This document shows positions 10,118 to 20,158 of a DNA stretch of 64,000 bases, in pieces. The stretch covers positions 496,001-560,000 of the forward strand of contig JAUPSS010000012.1 of assembly GCA_040285825.1 (NCBI GenBank), given 5' to 3'. A program made the translations under genes and the position numbers. The stretch's first letter is position 1. Each line of letters opens with the position of its first letter. Source of the stretch: Eukaryota sp. TZLM1-RC. Its lineage: Eukaryota; Metamonada: BaSk clade. Below the pieces are notes generated by a model that saw only the letters and a program-made list of their open reading frames with translations, did not search any database and was not told the DNA's origin.

Positions 10118-10608
10118 GACGATTACAACAACTCAATTCTATCTTTTGATTACTGTCAATTCTGATTATAATAATCTAGCTTTAATCTAGCCTTAAAGTA
10201 TTTTGTTGATTTGGATTTCAATAATTTGTTTAGTACAAGGTCTGAATTTTGATGAAACAACAGAATGGTACAATGTTGGTCTCACTGAGATTGTTTTGTG
10301 GCCTGTTTTCTTGATGTATCCTATTTCACGTGCGTTTTCCATAAATCAACAGCTTTCCCATGTTTTTCATGAACTTTGTCATAATTTCATTTCATCCAGT
10401 GTGTTTCATTGTAACATTTAGACAATGTAGGAATTCCTTCTTCTTTGATGACTTATCCTTCATTTTTTGTATATTGATTGTATTTATATAACATCTGCTT
10501 GTACCACCTCAAAGGAGGCCATGAAAAATTCAGAGCCATGTCATAATCTCAAAAAATGGACTTGTACTACCCTTTAGTAATTAAGGAGAATTATTCAACA
10601 TCATTGCT
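10118..10608. other. Intergenic between two 3'/5' gene ends, nothing recognised
   Basis: A plus-strand frame of about 70 codons at 10203-10421 begins without an ATG and has no recognisable features. I see no gene here. The region contains the upstream flank of the RING-kinase gene and the 3' flank of the methyltransferase gene. Confidence 0.55.
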
Positions 10609-11595
10609 TTATGTCATCTCTTCAAAACGTTTCCAATAATCACCTGTGCGTTCTCTTACACAGGAAAACCTAGAATAATGTAGTTGAGGCTTATATTTGT
10701 GATTCAATGCTGGTTTGTTAAGAGCAACAGCCATTTCCTTGATGTGATAAGGCCGAAAACCACAACATCCACCAATAAATTTCACACCCATTTGTTTCGC
10801 ATCTGTAGCATATTTTGCAGCTTGAAATCTATTAATTTGAACAGACTCAAGGGCCAATGGAAACCCTGGGTTAGTTTCCCAGTTGGTGGCATTGTATCCG
10901 ACCGGCATGCAAGCAAGATACATACCAACGGGACGAGGTACTTGCTGCACCTTCTCCATCATCCTGAGCGTCTGTTTCGGGCCATCATAACAGTTCAAGC
11001 CCACTGCTAAAGGCTCTTCACGAACTAAGCTTGCGATGTCAGACTGCAGCGTCTGGACATTGCCTCTGATGGTGACAATTGGCAACATATTCTGGCTTTT
11101 ACATGCTCTTACAGCTATTGTTGCCTCTTGAACCGACATGAAAGTTTCACACACTATAACATCAGCGTCAGTCTGAGCAGAAAGCTGTTCCTTGAATGCT
11201 TCGGCCATAATCTGATCTTGTTTTTCACGCTGGGAAAAGAACGATAAAGGCGAAAGGGCACCTGCAACGAAGATCGGTCTTTCAAATGCTGCACTTGAAC
11301 GCTTCACACCTTCTCTAGCCGACAGAATTGCTTGTTTGTTCAATCTATGTATGTCAATCTCTATTCCCAGCTGCTGAGCTTTTACTTTATGTGAGTAGAA
11401 ATTGATTACCTGTACCACTTCGGCACCACAATCAGCAAAGTCTTTGTGAAGTTGAACAACAGCTTCGGGATTGTCCAAAACCACTTCTGGTATCCATCGT
11501 CCAGCTGCCATAGCTCCCCGATTCTCCATCTCAAACATGGTTCCACCATCAAACAGGATAGTTTCGTGATCATTGCAGTATTGAAGGAATGTCAT
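10609..11595 (-). CDS. Homocysteine S-methyltransferase family protein
   Basis: About 328 residues from the ATG at 11593-11595. The frame could be extended one codon to a TTG, which I reject. The sequence opens with ILFDGGTMFEM, the family's N-terminal signature, and has AVGLNCYDGP (first zinc-ligand cysteine) and FIGGCCGFRP (the paired zinc cysteines) near the C-terminus. Length and motif order match stand-alone MmuM/BHMT-like enzymes that move a methyl group from S-methylmethionine or a similar donor to homocysteine, making methionine in the cytosol. The donor cannot be told from sequence. No frame break. The 5' flank to the HAD gene is about 690 bp and shows no shared operon-like arrangement. 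Confidence 0.88.
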   Translation of the reverse strand: MTFLQYCNDHETILFDGGTMFEMENRGAMAAGRWIPEVVLDNPEAVVQLHKDFADCGAEVVQVINFYSHKVKAQQLGIEIDIHRLNKQAILSAREGVKRSSAAFERPIFVAGALSPLSFFSQREKQDQIMAEAFKEQLSAQTDADVIVCETFMSVQEATIAVRACKSQNMLPIVTIRGNVQTLQSDIASLVREEPLAVGLNCYDGPKQTLRMMEKVQQVPRPVGMYLACMPVGYNATNWETNPGFPLALESVQINRFQAAKYATDAKQMGVKFIGGCCGFRPYHIKEMAVALNKPALNHKYKPQLHYSRFSCVRERTGDYWKRFEEMT

Positions 11596-12282
11596 CAAAG
11601 ATACTTTACAGTGAAATTAGATTCATGTTGAAGGATTTAATCAATAATCATTTAAAAATGATGCATTCCAATGTAAGGTTTAACAATATGGCAACAATTA
11701 ATTAATGTTTTGAAACACTTGCATTGTAATTTCCAATGATTCGTTGGTGAAGAGGTTCCCAAGTTGAAATTAAATTCAACAACTTTATAAGTATTTGATT
11801 CTATACAATGAAACTGCACGTACAATGTTGTTTAAAGTGAAGTCGAACCCCTAGAATCAGTAAAAACTGTTAATGCAAAAGGATCAGCCATTCATCTCAT
11901 TGTGTCTTCAGTAAACGTTTCGCAGTCATTGCTCATAAAGAAGAAACACCATGTTTTAAATAAACCTTTAAACGAATTTAAAAGAACAACTCCACAATAT
12001 TTCTAATACGTTAGCCATTACTGCATCTGTGTCAAAGCATTGATTTTGTTTTTAGCACATGTAGTTATTTTTATACCAAACAAGTGTCATTGTGGTTTGC
12101 GAATTCCGTCCCCATTTGAAGGAATGATTGTGGCATTCCTACAAACGGAGATATTGGCTTGACATATACTTAGAATTTCGAGTTGAGTGACTGACTCTAC
12201 GAATGTTGAACTCCAAAAAATGAAAATCATTCTTCACAGACATCTTTCTCATCTTTAATCTTTTTCTTATCCTTCTCCAATC
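11596..12282. other. Intergenic between divergent genes
   Basis: Contains the upstream regions of the methyltransferase (minus) and HAD phosphatase (plus). The last 40 bases before the HAD start are strongly pyrimidine-rich (CTCATCTTTAATC, TCCTTCTCCAATC), as in several other genes here. No coding sequence recognised. Confidence 0.5.
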
Positions 12283-13231
12283 ATGACTATTGGTTTCTCT
12301 TTTGATATAGATGGAGTCCTACTCAAGAGTGGTGTTCTTCTCCCTGGTGTCAAGGAAACCCTTCTCCACATCATTGAGCACAACATCCCTCACATGTTCC
12401 TCACAAACTCAGCTGCTTGTACTGCTGATGAAAAAGCTGCACAACTGAGCAAGCTTTTTGGTGTAGACATCCCTGGAAACAGAGTAATTTTAAGTCATAG
12501 TCCTATAGGATTTCTTCAACAAAAATACCAAAACGATGTAGTAGCTGTAGTGGGAAGACCTAATTGTAAACACATTTTAAAAAGCCATGGATATCAAAAC
12601 GTGTTGTCCTCGCTAGATATTTGTTCACTTATACCAGACATTTATCCATATAAAAAATACACCTCTGATGAAGAACTAGATTCAAGTCTGTTAAAGAGGC
12701 CGATTAAAGCTTTATTTGTAGCAAATGATTGCTTTGATTGGCAACGAGATCTGCAAATTTGCCTGGACATTCTTACTTCTAATGGTATCATTGGAACCTC
12801 CTCCCCAACCCAAGTACGTCTCTCGCTTCTCTTACTCACAATAGGTAATCGACCTTTACTTTTCCAATCCTGATTACGTCTATTCTGCACGGTACCCTCT
12901 CCCCCGCATGACCATGGGGAGCTTTACACTCTGTTTGAAGAGTCTCTATCATCATCAAACCGGGCAAGAGTTGAAGTACACTCAGTTTGGAAAGCCTCAT
13001 GAAGTACAGTTCAATATTGCGGAAAAAGTCTTGAGAAGTCAAGGGGCAACTAAGTTTGTCATGATTGATGATAATCCTTTGTCAGGCATCAAGGGAGCAA
13101 ACATGAGGAGTAATGATTGGACATCGGTGCTGCCATTGACAGGAGTGGCGAAGGGAAATTCTGAGGAAAATCCGGCAGATTTTGTATTTGACGATGTGAA
13201 TGAAGCTGTTGCTTATTTTTTGAAAGAATAG
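12283..13231 (+). CDS. HAD-superfamily hydrolase, CECR5/HDHD5-like, two exons
   Basis: Exon 1 is 12283-12813 and exon 2 is 12845-13231, joined in phase 0 across a 31-nt intron to give 305 residues. Without splicing the frame dies soon after the junction; with it, SSPTQ joins VIDLYFSNPDYV cleanly. The N-terminus has the nucleophile motif SFDIDGVLLKSG (Asp8 and Asp10), then MFLTNSA (motif II). Exon 2 has FGKPHEVQFNIAEK (motif III lysine region) and MIDDNPLSGIKGANM (motif IV). This order is that of the class IIA HAD family containing yeast and human CECR5-like proteins, often mitochondrial, with poorly defined substrates. The pyrimidine-rich leader ends CTCCAATC immediately before the ATG. Start and splice sites look secure. 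Confidence 0.9.
12814..12844 (+). other. 31-nt spliceosomal intron
   Basis: Starts GTACGT and ends ACTCACAATAG. Its removal is required to join the two halves of the HAD phosphatase. Confidence 0.9.
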
Positions 13232-13839
13232 GTTTTTTATTTAGTTTGGATTTATTTAATTTTGTTTTTGTTTTTGTTTCAAAGTAAACTTTTTTATTAA
13301 ATTTTTCTTGTTGTTTGTTATGTTGATGTCATTTATTGTCAAAACCACAAACTAAAATAAGATCCAGCGACATTCCAAACCATCTCAAGGGTGAAAAAGG
13401 TTCATGTCTGCTTGGTTTTCACGGTAATAGGATGGATCAGACACTTCTAGAGGATGGTTACAAGATATATAATATATAAGTATAATATTATATATATGTC
13501 ATACATTAAATTTGTTATGAAAAAGTGAACAAGTGGAGCAGCAAAGCAGCAACAATGCAACAAGAGCGGCATTGTAGGATGTATCAATGGCAGAGCCAAA
13601 CTTAGATACTGAATAAAAATGAACATTTTCAACTTTTCTGGAAACATGTTTCACAAAACCTGTATGATTAGAGTAATAGTATCCTATACAGACGGAGCCG
13701 AACAGATATCGCAGTTTCATAAGTTAGCATATCAGAAACATATTCACCAAGAGAATCAAAGAGTTCATTAGGCAAAAAATGTGTAGGGTATAGCTGAGGA
13801 GGTGTTGATAAAATAATCTTGAGTTTTCCTTTTTATTAC
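13232..13839. other. Intergenic, AT-rich
   Basis: Includes a TA-dinucleotide-rich stretch at about 13466-13500. No gene recognised; short frames on both strands lack conserved features. Confidence 0.5.
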
Positions 13840-14580
13840 ATTTAAAACTGGATTCAATCCAGCAATTTGTGATGAACTTGCAGAATATTTTCAAAATCTG
13901 GTTTGACTCAATGCCATTCCTCCGACTGAATTACTAGCTGCTCGATTGATTGCCTTGGTAAAACCTGGAAATGGTGAGAAGCCAGATGGAGTTCGTCCTA
14001 TTGCCTTTGGCGAATCAATTACTCGTCTTTTTACATCAATTGGTTTTAACCGTGTTGGTTCTAAGGCTGCAAAATTTATAGCACTTTTTAATTTGGAAGT
14101 AAAACAATTGATGGTGAATCAGTTGCTGCCTTGACTTCTGATTTATTTTTTTAATTCTAATAATCAAAATTATATTTTCAATTTAGATTTTAAGAATGCT
14201 TTTAATTCTGTACATCGAAGTGCAGTTTATGATTTTATTCAAAAAGATTTTCCAGAATTAACCAGCTATTTTTATTTATTTTACGGTAAAGCTAGTGAAC
14301 TAATTTATGAATCTTATACTCTATTTTCGTCTTCTGGAGTTAAGCAAGGTGATCCCCTCGGGCCATCACTCTTCTGTTCAGCAATTCACAAGTTGTTGGT
14401 TCATTTCAGTGATCTATCCTATGTTGAAGATAGTAGGATACATGGATGATATCTCAATCATTGGTCCATTAAATATTTTAAATGAAATTGCTACTGAAGC
14501 CTCATTGTTTTAAAGAGATATTGGTCTTTTGCTAACGCCGACAAATGTCTCCTCATAAGATAGATTAACCATTGATGGTG
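13840..14580 (+). pseudogene. Decayed LINE reverse transcriptase fragment
   Basis: Plus-strand frames read DGVRPIAFGESITRLF (about 13985-14035), NFDFKNAFNSVHRSAV (about 14180-14230) and SSSGVKQGDPLGPSLF (about 14328-14375), the same RT motifs as in the LINE at 1-1996. GYMDDISIIG at about 14440-14470 is the catalytic YxDD box. Several stops and frame changes separate the blocks, so it is an inactive copy. Confidence 0.8.
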
Positions 14581-15453
14581 TCGAAATTCCTTTATTTTTT
14601 TATCATAAAATTCTTGAAAATTGCATTAAAAGCTCCATGATGATTTTCCATTTCAAATTGCTTTAATTCTGAAATACTATCACATTCAAAGTCCTGATTT
14701 ATTCCACGATTATTCAGTGCATCTAAATAAACCAATGAAATATCTTGGAAGAATACGCGGCAGATACATCTAAATCTGTGGCGTTAATAAGACAAATTGC
14801 TGTGTCAAAAATATCTTCCTTACTATTGAAAGCTTTTCAAACATAATAAAACAAAATTTGGGGAATAATAGGGTTTTTGTAACTTGGTTGGTTTATTTGT
14901 TGAGAAAGTCTCATGTTAGATTGATTTTTTTGCCTTTCTCACTCATCATGAATTTTGAAACAACTTGCAACTGTAGTAAACTGAGTATCAATCTGTTCTG
15001 TTGACTGTTGTGGATGAGAGAATAGCTGTTTAAACGGTGACAGCAGCTTGTCAATACAAAAAGAATAACATTAATCTGCAGTAATCAAGATAAACTATAA
15101 ACGTGTCACCAACTACAAAATACAACATTATGTCAAAGGACAATAACATTGTGTTAATGGTCAAAAATGGATTGTTGGTTGTGACAAAAATTTAGGCTAA
15201 TAATTCAAGAGAGTGTCTCATGCAAATATTGTTGTTTTAGAAACTGTTGTTTTGATTCCATAATATTGTATTGTGGTTCCTGGTCCATGTTTCCTAGTGT
15301 TGAAACAAGTATATCTGAATTCTACGGTTCATGATAAGTCTATTGTTTTTGTAAAAAAGGAGTTTAATTTCAAATTTTTCATTGGGGCAATTTAGTTAGA
15401 GTTCGCAGAATTCTCGAAAATTCATCAATCAGCTTTTTGCAACTTCCGTTTAC
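14581..15453. other. Intergenic, possible further LINE decay
   Basis: Fragmentary AT-rich sequence after the RT relic. No confident coding signal; the last 90 bases are the leader of the metallophosphoesterase. Confidence 0.4.
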
Positions 15454-16818
15454 ATGAGCGACAGTGATCTGGATCCTGCAAGTAGGTCAACTCTCACATC
15501 ATTCCCCAGTGATGGCTCTGCTTCTCAGTTGTCCGAATCTGACACGTCATGCCCCGAAATCTATCTTGATACCTCTAGCCAACACTCCCTCGCACTACCT
15601 GATGCCTCTCCATGCTCATCTCCATCCCCTTCATCCCCTGTCTTCATTGTTAAACGTCGTTCTTTGCTCAAATTGAGCTTTATCACATTATCCTTCATTG
15701 CAATGACTCTTCTCATCTTCCCTATTGCTCTTTGGTATATTTACCACAAGATTATAAAAACACTGAAAGAATCGAACAAAGTTTCTCTTCTTTCACGTTC
15801 ACTGACCCTATTTTTTGTTATATTCCTCTTCTTTTCAGCTACATTTCTTCGATTCTTCATTTCTGGAAGTTCCTTTTTCACTTTTGCCTTTTTTGCAATA
15901 AGTGATTTCTCTTTTGGTCTTATCTTTGCCCTTAGTTTTTGCCTATTACTGTCCACAGCTGTCCACTATCTACTACTCCGTTTTTCCACTTTTTCTATTC
16001 AAAAACCTCATTTTTCTGTATTAATTGTTGGATTAATTGGTACTGTTTTATTATTTTTAATAGGAGCTTATTTTGCAACTAACATTAAAACCACAACCTA
16101 CAACATTTCCACACCACATATACAATCACCGTTGAAAATAGGTATAGCCACAGACCTACATTTGAATGGAGTATACTATAAGCAAGGTTTGTTGGACAAG
16201 ATAAGAAAGAAATCATTGAGGGAAGAAGTAGATACCCTTTTCCTTCTTGGTGATATAATTGATATAGCAGATCCACAACAAGTATTTGATAAGCAAGACA
16301 TCTACACATCTACATTATCCACAGTTGCTCCTTATGGTACATTCGCTGTTCTGGGAAATCATGATCGGATATCTGGAACTGAGGAGACATCAACTATATT
16401 GAGAGACGGGGGCATTACACTGCTTTCCAACGAGGCATTTCTGTTTCGCGACGAAGTTCTCTTTTATGGCCTCCATGATTATAGAAGTGGAGAAGAGACG
16501 GTGAAACATTTCCACTACCTTTCACAGCAAAACGCAAGTCTTCCTGTGTCAATTGTACTGGTCCACCAGCCACATGATGAACTTGTGGATGCTCTCAATG
16601 ACCTTAACAACCCAAGCACATTCATTATGCTTGCCGGACATACGCACAATGGGCAGGTATTTCCTGGCAACTTGATAGTACCTTTAGTCTTCACACATAA
16701 CTATGGGCATTATCAATATGGCAACAATCATGTTGTGGTATCTTCAGGCATTGCTACATGGGGTCCTCTTATTAGGTTGTTCACACGAAGTGAATTCGTG
16801 GTCATTAATATTAATTAA
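15454..16818 (+). CDS. Membrane-anchored calcineurin-like metallophosphoesterase
   Basis: A 454-residue single-exon gene from the ATG at 15454 to TAA. The first 70 residues are Ser/Pro-rich and probably cytosolic. About four hydrophobic segments follow between residues 70 and 210. The C-terminal half is a metallophosphatase domain with the full set of metal ligands: GIATDLHL, LLGDIID, VLGNHDR, VLVHQPHDE and LAGHTHNGQVFPG. This arrangement, several membrane helices before a YaeI-like catalytic domain, is known from bacterial and protist phosphoesterases that act at membranes, some on lipid phosphates. The substrate cannot be inferred. All ligands are present, so it should be an active enzyme. 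Confidence 0.9.
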   Translation: MSDSDLDPASRSTLTSFPSDGSASQLSESDTSCPEIYLDTSSQHSLALPDASPCSSPSPSSPVFIVKRRSLLKLSFITLSFIAMTLLIFPIALWYIYHKIIKTLKESNKVSLLSRSLTLFFVIFLFFSATFLRFFISGSSFFTFAFFAISDFSFGLIFALSFCLLLSTAVHYLLLRFSTFSIQKPHFSVLIVGLIGTVLLFLIGAYFATNIKTTTYNISTPHIQSPLKIGIATDLHLNGVYYKQGLLDKIRKKSLREEVDTLFLLGDIIDIADPQQVFDKQDIYTSTLSTVAPYGTFAVLGNHDRISGTEETSTILRDGGITLLSNEAFLFRDEVLFYGLHDYRSGEETVKHFHYLSQQNASLPVSIVLVHQPHDELVDALNDLNNPSTFIMLAGHTHNGQVFPGNLIVPLVFTHNYGHYQYGNNHVVVSSGIATWGPLIRLFTRSEFVVININ

Positions 16819-17639
16819 ATTATAACTTTGTTATTTAATTGTTTTTATAGTTTTAGGGCTCGGTTTTCTTATTTGCAAAGCAAGTGATCACTTAGTACTT
16901 CTTGAGCTAACATGAACATTAGTTTCTGATTTTTTCTTCGACTTTATTTAGGATGTGATTGAATGACATTTGCTTACCTTGTATATATTCGTTGGTTTTT
17001 TGTCTTTTATAATAAACTTTTTGCTCAATTATCGTTTTTGTTTCTGGGTACTTTGTGGTCATATTCATCCGTGCATATGAGAGATGCCAAAAATCTGATT
17101 TATGTGTCTTCTAGGTTGTACAACGTACAATATGAATGACTACAATGCTGGAAAATTGGGTACAAGAACGAAGAAAGAGCTTCGTTCAAAAAATTGAACA
17201 TATTTCTGTGACTTCATTTTGAACAAAATTCGGTTATCGACAGTTGAATAATTAACACATCTTAGTTTAAGCTATTTCATTTATTCTTCACATCAATAAT
17301 ACTATCATACTGGAACATGTAAAATTCATTAATCGGAACAGAGATCAACTCTTAGATCATATATCAATCTCACTGAGGTGAATTCAAGCCTTCATCATGT
17401 AGAGAACAAACCCATTGAAGCTGTTTATTGTGATCTTTACACCTCAATAAAAACTTGATGCAGTTGGAGACAGTAGGAGAAATGGTAGTTTTACTCTTTT
17501 AAATGCCATGTCCAATGACAATTATAATTATTCTGACAAACATTGCATTGACTCAGTTGTCAATAATAATTCTTCTTGTTGACGAAAAATATTAAATTGC
17601 TCAACATGCTAAACCTATTTTCCTGTCAATGAAAATTCT
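16819..17639. other. Intergenic, nothing recognised
   Basis: AT-rich sequence. Some LINE-like 5' remnants may precede 17640, but I cannot support coding sequence here. Confidence 0.45.
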
Positions 17640-17985
17640 TATGCCCATTATAATTTATCTCTCCTTGCTTTTTACTTGCTCGGATCTTTATGTAAGGCTG
17701 CCATGGCTTTCCTTGAGGATTTTGATGTAGTTGTTAAGGAAAGAACTGGAATAATTTTCAATCGTGTTTACTGGCAAAATAGGATTGTCTTTCCTATTTT
17801 TAAGAGAATGGTAAAACTAATTTTTCATTCACTTTCTTCTTGTGGTAAAATTTCTGAATCTTTAGCAATTAATTGTCTTGATGTAGAGCTGGAAAATTAT
17901 GAGGATGTAGAGCTTTAGTTGTGTATTTGATAATTTTTTTATTCATTATTCGATAAATAAATATTTTCTAAAACAAAATGTTAGA
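17640..17985 (+). mobile_element. 5'-truncated LINE, family B 3' end
   Basis: The frame at 17676-17918 reads LGSLCKAAMAFLEDF, then VVVKERTGIIFNRVYWQNR, near-identical to the copy at 30099-30677. The LINE C-terminal endonuclease region is present, but everything upstream is absent or decayed. The copy ends in an AT-rich tail after the stop. Confidence 0.75.
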
Positions 17986-18250
17986 GAAAGTAATCATTAG
18001 TACAGTCTTAACATTATTTTTTCAATCCAAGAACCAGTAACCAGCTAAAAACATGATACAAGATTCAATATCAACATTTTTGAACTTAATTTTATCATCT
18101 ATAAAAGTTGGGTGTTGTGCATCACAGTGTTCGAAAAGATTTTTCGAAAGCTTTTGACAATTTTTGGACCTTAATTACAAAATATTCGATTGCCAGATAC
18201 AATTGTAATCACCTATTCTGTCAATCATTTTCAAGTCGACTACCACAGTG

Positions 18251-18838
18251 ATGTTACAACTTGGTCCCTTTGCTGTGCTGCTGGTTGTACTCGTTTCTGT
18301 TGTTTCCGCACAGTGGATCATCCCTTTGCAGTATCCACACTATGATCAATGGTAACTTTCTTGGAAAACAGAACTTATGCAAACAGGAACGAGTATGCTC
18401 ACCTCATTCATAACTTATCCCTGTCTGTGAACACGGTTCATTACTTACATCTCTTGCAATGGCTCTCAAGGGCAAGGATATTTCTGTTATGGGACAAGAG
18501 GCTGATCAATCTGAGGTTTACATGTTTCTTAAGATCTACGATGGTTATCTAGAAGATAACAAGATGAATTACACTATTGTTCCTCAAATCGATGAGTCAC
18601 GCATATCGTCATTAGTAGCCCTGTGGGAACTGGATCTGTTTGCCAAGCACAACTGTTACAGTCACTCTTGAGTAGAGTCTATGTCATCCTTGCAAAACCT
18701 CACAAAAAGAATTTTATGCTCTTGATTGGATTCAGTAAAGATGTTGAAGATTTTTTGCTACTTAATCCATTAGAAAGATGGGATTATACAGCGGATTATC
18801 ATTCTTTACACGAATTTGTGATCTTTCAAATAAACTAG
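18251..18838 (+). pseudogene. Broken secreted protein resembling C39-like cysteine peptidases
   Basis: An ATG at 18251 opens a signal peptide (LGPFAVLLVVLVSVVSA) followed by WIIPLQYPHYDQW and a stop. Three later frames continue in order: ANRNEYAHLIHNLSLSV (18349 on), MALKGKDISVMGQEADQ (18459 on) and LAKPHKKNFMLLIGFSKD (18623 on). The order of a tyrosine-rich N-terminus, a helix with AMAL..GKDI, and a late H..N.MLLIGF..DVEDFLLLNP block resembles the peptidase_C39_2 fold, whose histidine lies in a HFVLV.GYD motif. Frame changes do not coincide with GTNNGT introns like those elsewhere, so I read them as decay. The family call is tentative. Confidence 0.4.
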
Positions 18839-19345
18839 TGATGTTATAATGTTGAATTTTTCAGCAGAAAACAACATTCTGTTGAAGTTGGGGAATTGTA
18901 AGTATCTAACTAGTGAGTACATTTATAGTATTTGGTTTCTATAAAATTATCTTTATCCTAAACCCCTTTACTCAACACGTTCTAACATACACCTAGTAGA
19001 TATGCCTTCTGGTAACAAAATATAGGAAAATGGGTTTGTTGATTGTGCTATTTGTCTATGTGCGAATGATTTATGAGGTTGTGGTACTGTTTTGCCAATA
19101 GAAATAAGCAACGTGACCAAAACTGCATCATACAAAATTGAAAATTGTCGTCGATAACTTTTAGCTAAAAATGAATGAGACCAATGCTGCAATCTGCAAA
19201 CAACATTCCAGGAGAAAACACATTTTCAAGATTATATACCGTTTCTCCAAAAGGTCAGAAATAAACTAAAAATACACATTTAATTATTTTTAATATTTTT
19301 TTCACCACAAAGGAATAAATTTGGTCAAAAACGAGATTTATTGTG

Positions 19346-19353
19346 GTTTTATG
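19346..19353. repeat. Left target-site duplication of the MITE
   Basis: GTTTTATG, identical to 19717-19724. Confidence 0.92.
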
Positions 19354-19716
19354 TAGGGTTGCACAAAATACGTATTCAGCTCCAGAATACGTAACTGTAA
19401 CGGATACGTTACGTCACGTTACAGTTACGGATACATAACAGATTTTTCATTTCCATAAACTACAACTTACTAAAAAATATAATAATAATAAACTTACAAC
19501 TACAACTACAACTATACTTCCTATGTCCACTCCTTGTTTCAGTGCTCTTATAGATTTATGGTCATAAAGTTCGTTTTATTTGTACATGAATGTCGAGATT
19601 AGATTCTGTACCCAGAATTGAAGCAATGTGTTTGTTACGGTGGGATCTCAGAATACGTATCAGTTACGGTTACGTAACGTAACGTAACGGATACCGATAC
19701 GTATCGTGCAACCCTA
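19354..19716. mobile_element. hAT-type MITE with 8-bp target-site duplication
   Basis: A 363-bp element beginning TAGGGTTGCAC and ending GTGCAACCCTA, a perfect 11-bp terminal inverted repeat that continues imperfectly inward through ATACGTAT and GTTACG motifs on both sides. It is flanked by GTTTTATG at 19346-19353 and again at 19717-19724, a perfect 8-bp duplication as hAT transposases make. No coding sequence inside. The interior carries CGTAACGTAACG-type tandem units near the right end. Identical duplications suggest a fairly recent insertion. Confidence 0.93.
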
Positions 19717-19724
19717 GTTTTATG
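19717..19724. repeat. Right target-site duplication of the MITE
   Basis: GTTTTATG, identical to 19346-19353. Confidence 0.92.
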
Positions 19725-19879
19725 TAAGTGTTAATTGATTTTACTGAATTCTGGAATATGGTCTGTGAGTGCAAATCCAAATGCATTTACCAAACCTACA
19801 TTGGAAATCCATTCTTCATTACAACTCCAGACACTATTGAGCTGCCACATCGTTTAAGATGGACTGATATTTTCTTCTA

Positions 19880-20158
19880 CAGAGATCTTCTTGACTAGTC
19901 TCTTCGAAGTTCCTTCCTGTCTTCTTTTAGCACTTGATGAGGATGTGCTTGTTTCGGGAAATGTGATGGACAGTTTTTTCTGTTGTGGCCTTCACCGCGA
20001 CATATACCACATCTCGGTTATTTGTCCTTCTCAGCAGTCTTTTTTTTCTGATCTCTCTGTGAAGTATATGGTTTATTTTCGAAATCTTTTGTTTGAGTTC
20101 TTGGCCTCTCGAAAATGGATGGTCTACCTTCATCGTTGATTGCAGATGTTTTGATGGA
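19880..20158 (-). pseudogene. In-frame zinc-knuckle tail downstream of the Fanzor relic
   Basis: Directly after the NSAINI stop, the same minus-strand frame continues for about 55 codons of hydrophilic sequence, meets one more TAA, and reads CGICRGEGHNRKNC at about 19971-20012, a classic CCHC zinc knuckle. Both interruptions are TAA, as a CAA-to-TAA change would give. It may have been the C-terminus of the Fanzor protein or a fragment of another element. Confidence 0.55.

Noticed and set aside
10203-10421. 72-codon plus-strand frame
   Set aside because: No ATG at its start, no conserved motif, intergenic composition.
18349-18552. Alternative reading of the C39-like gene as intron-containing
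   Set aside because: Candidate GT-AG pairs at the frame changes give no GTNNGT donor and do not all restore the frame, so decay is simpler.
19880-20158. TAA as a reassigned sense codon, because Fanzor and MULE frames continue past TAA
   Set aside because: Intact host genes end in TAA (metallophosphoesterase, RING-kinase, RCC1 protein at 41780) with no coding signal beyond, and TAG and TGA are also used as stops.
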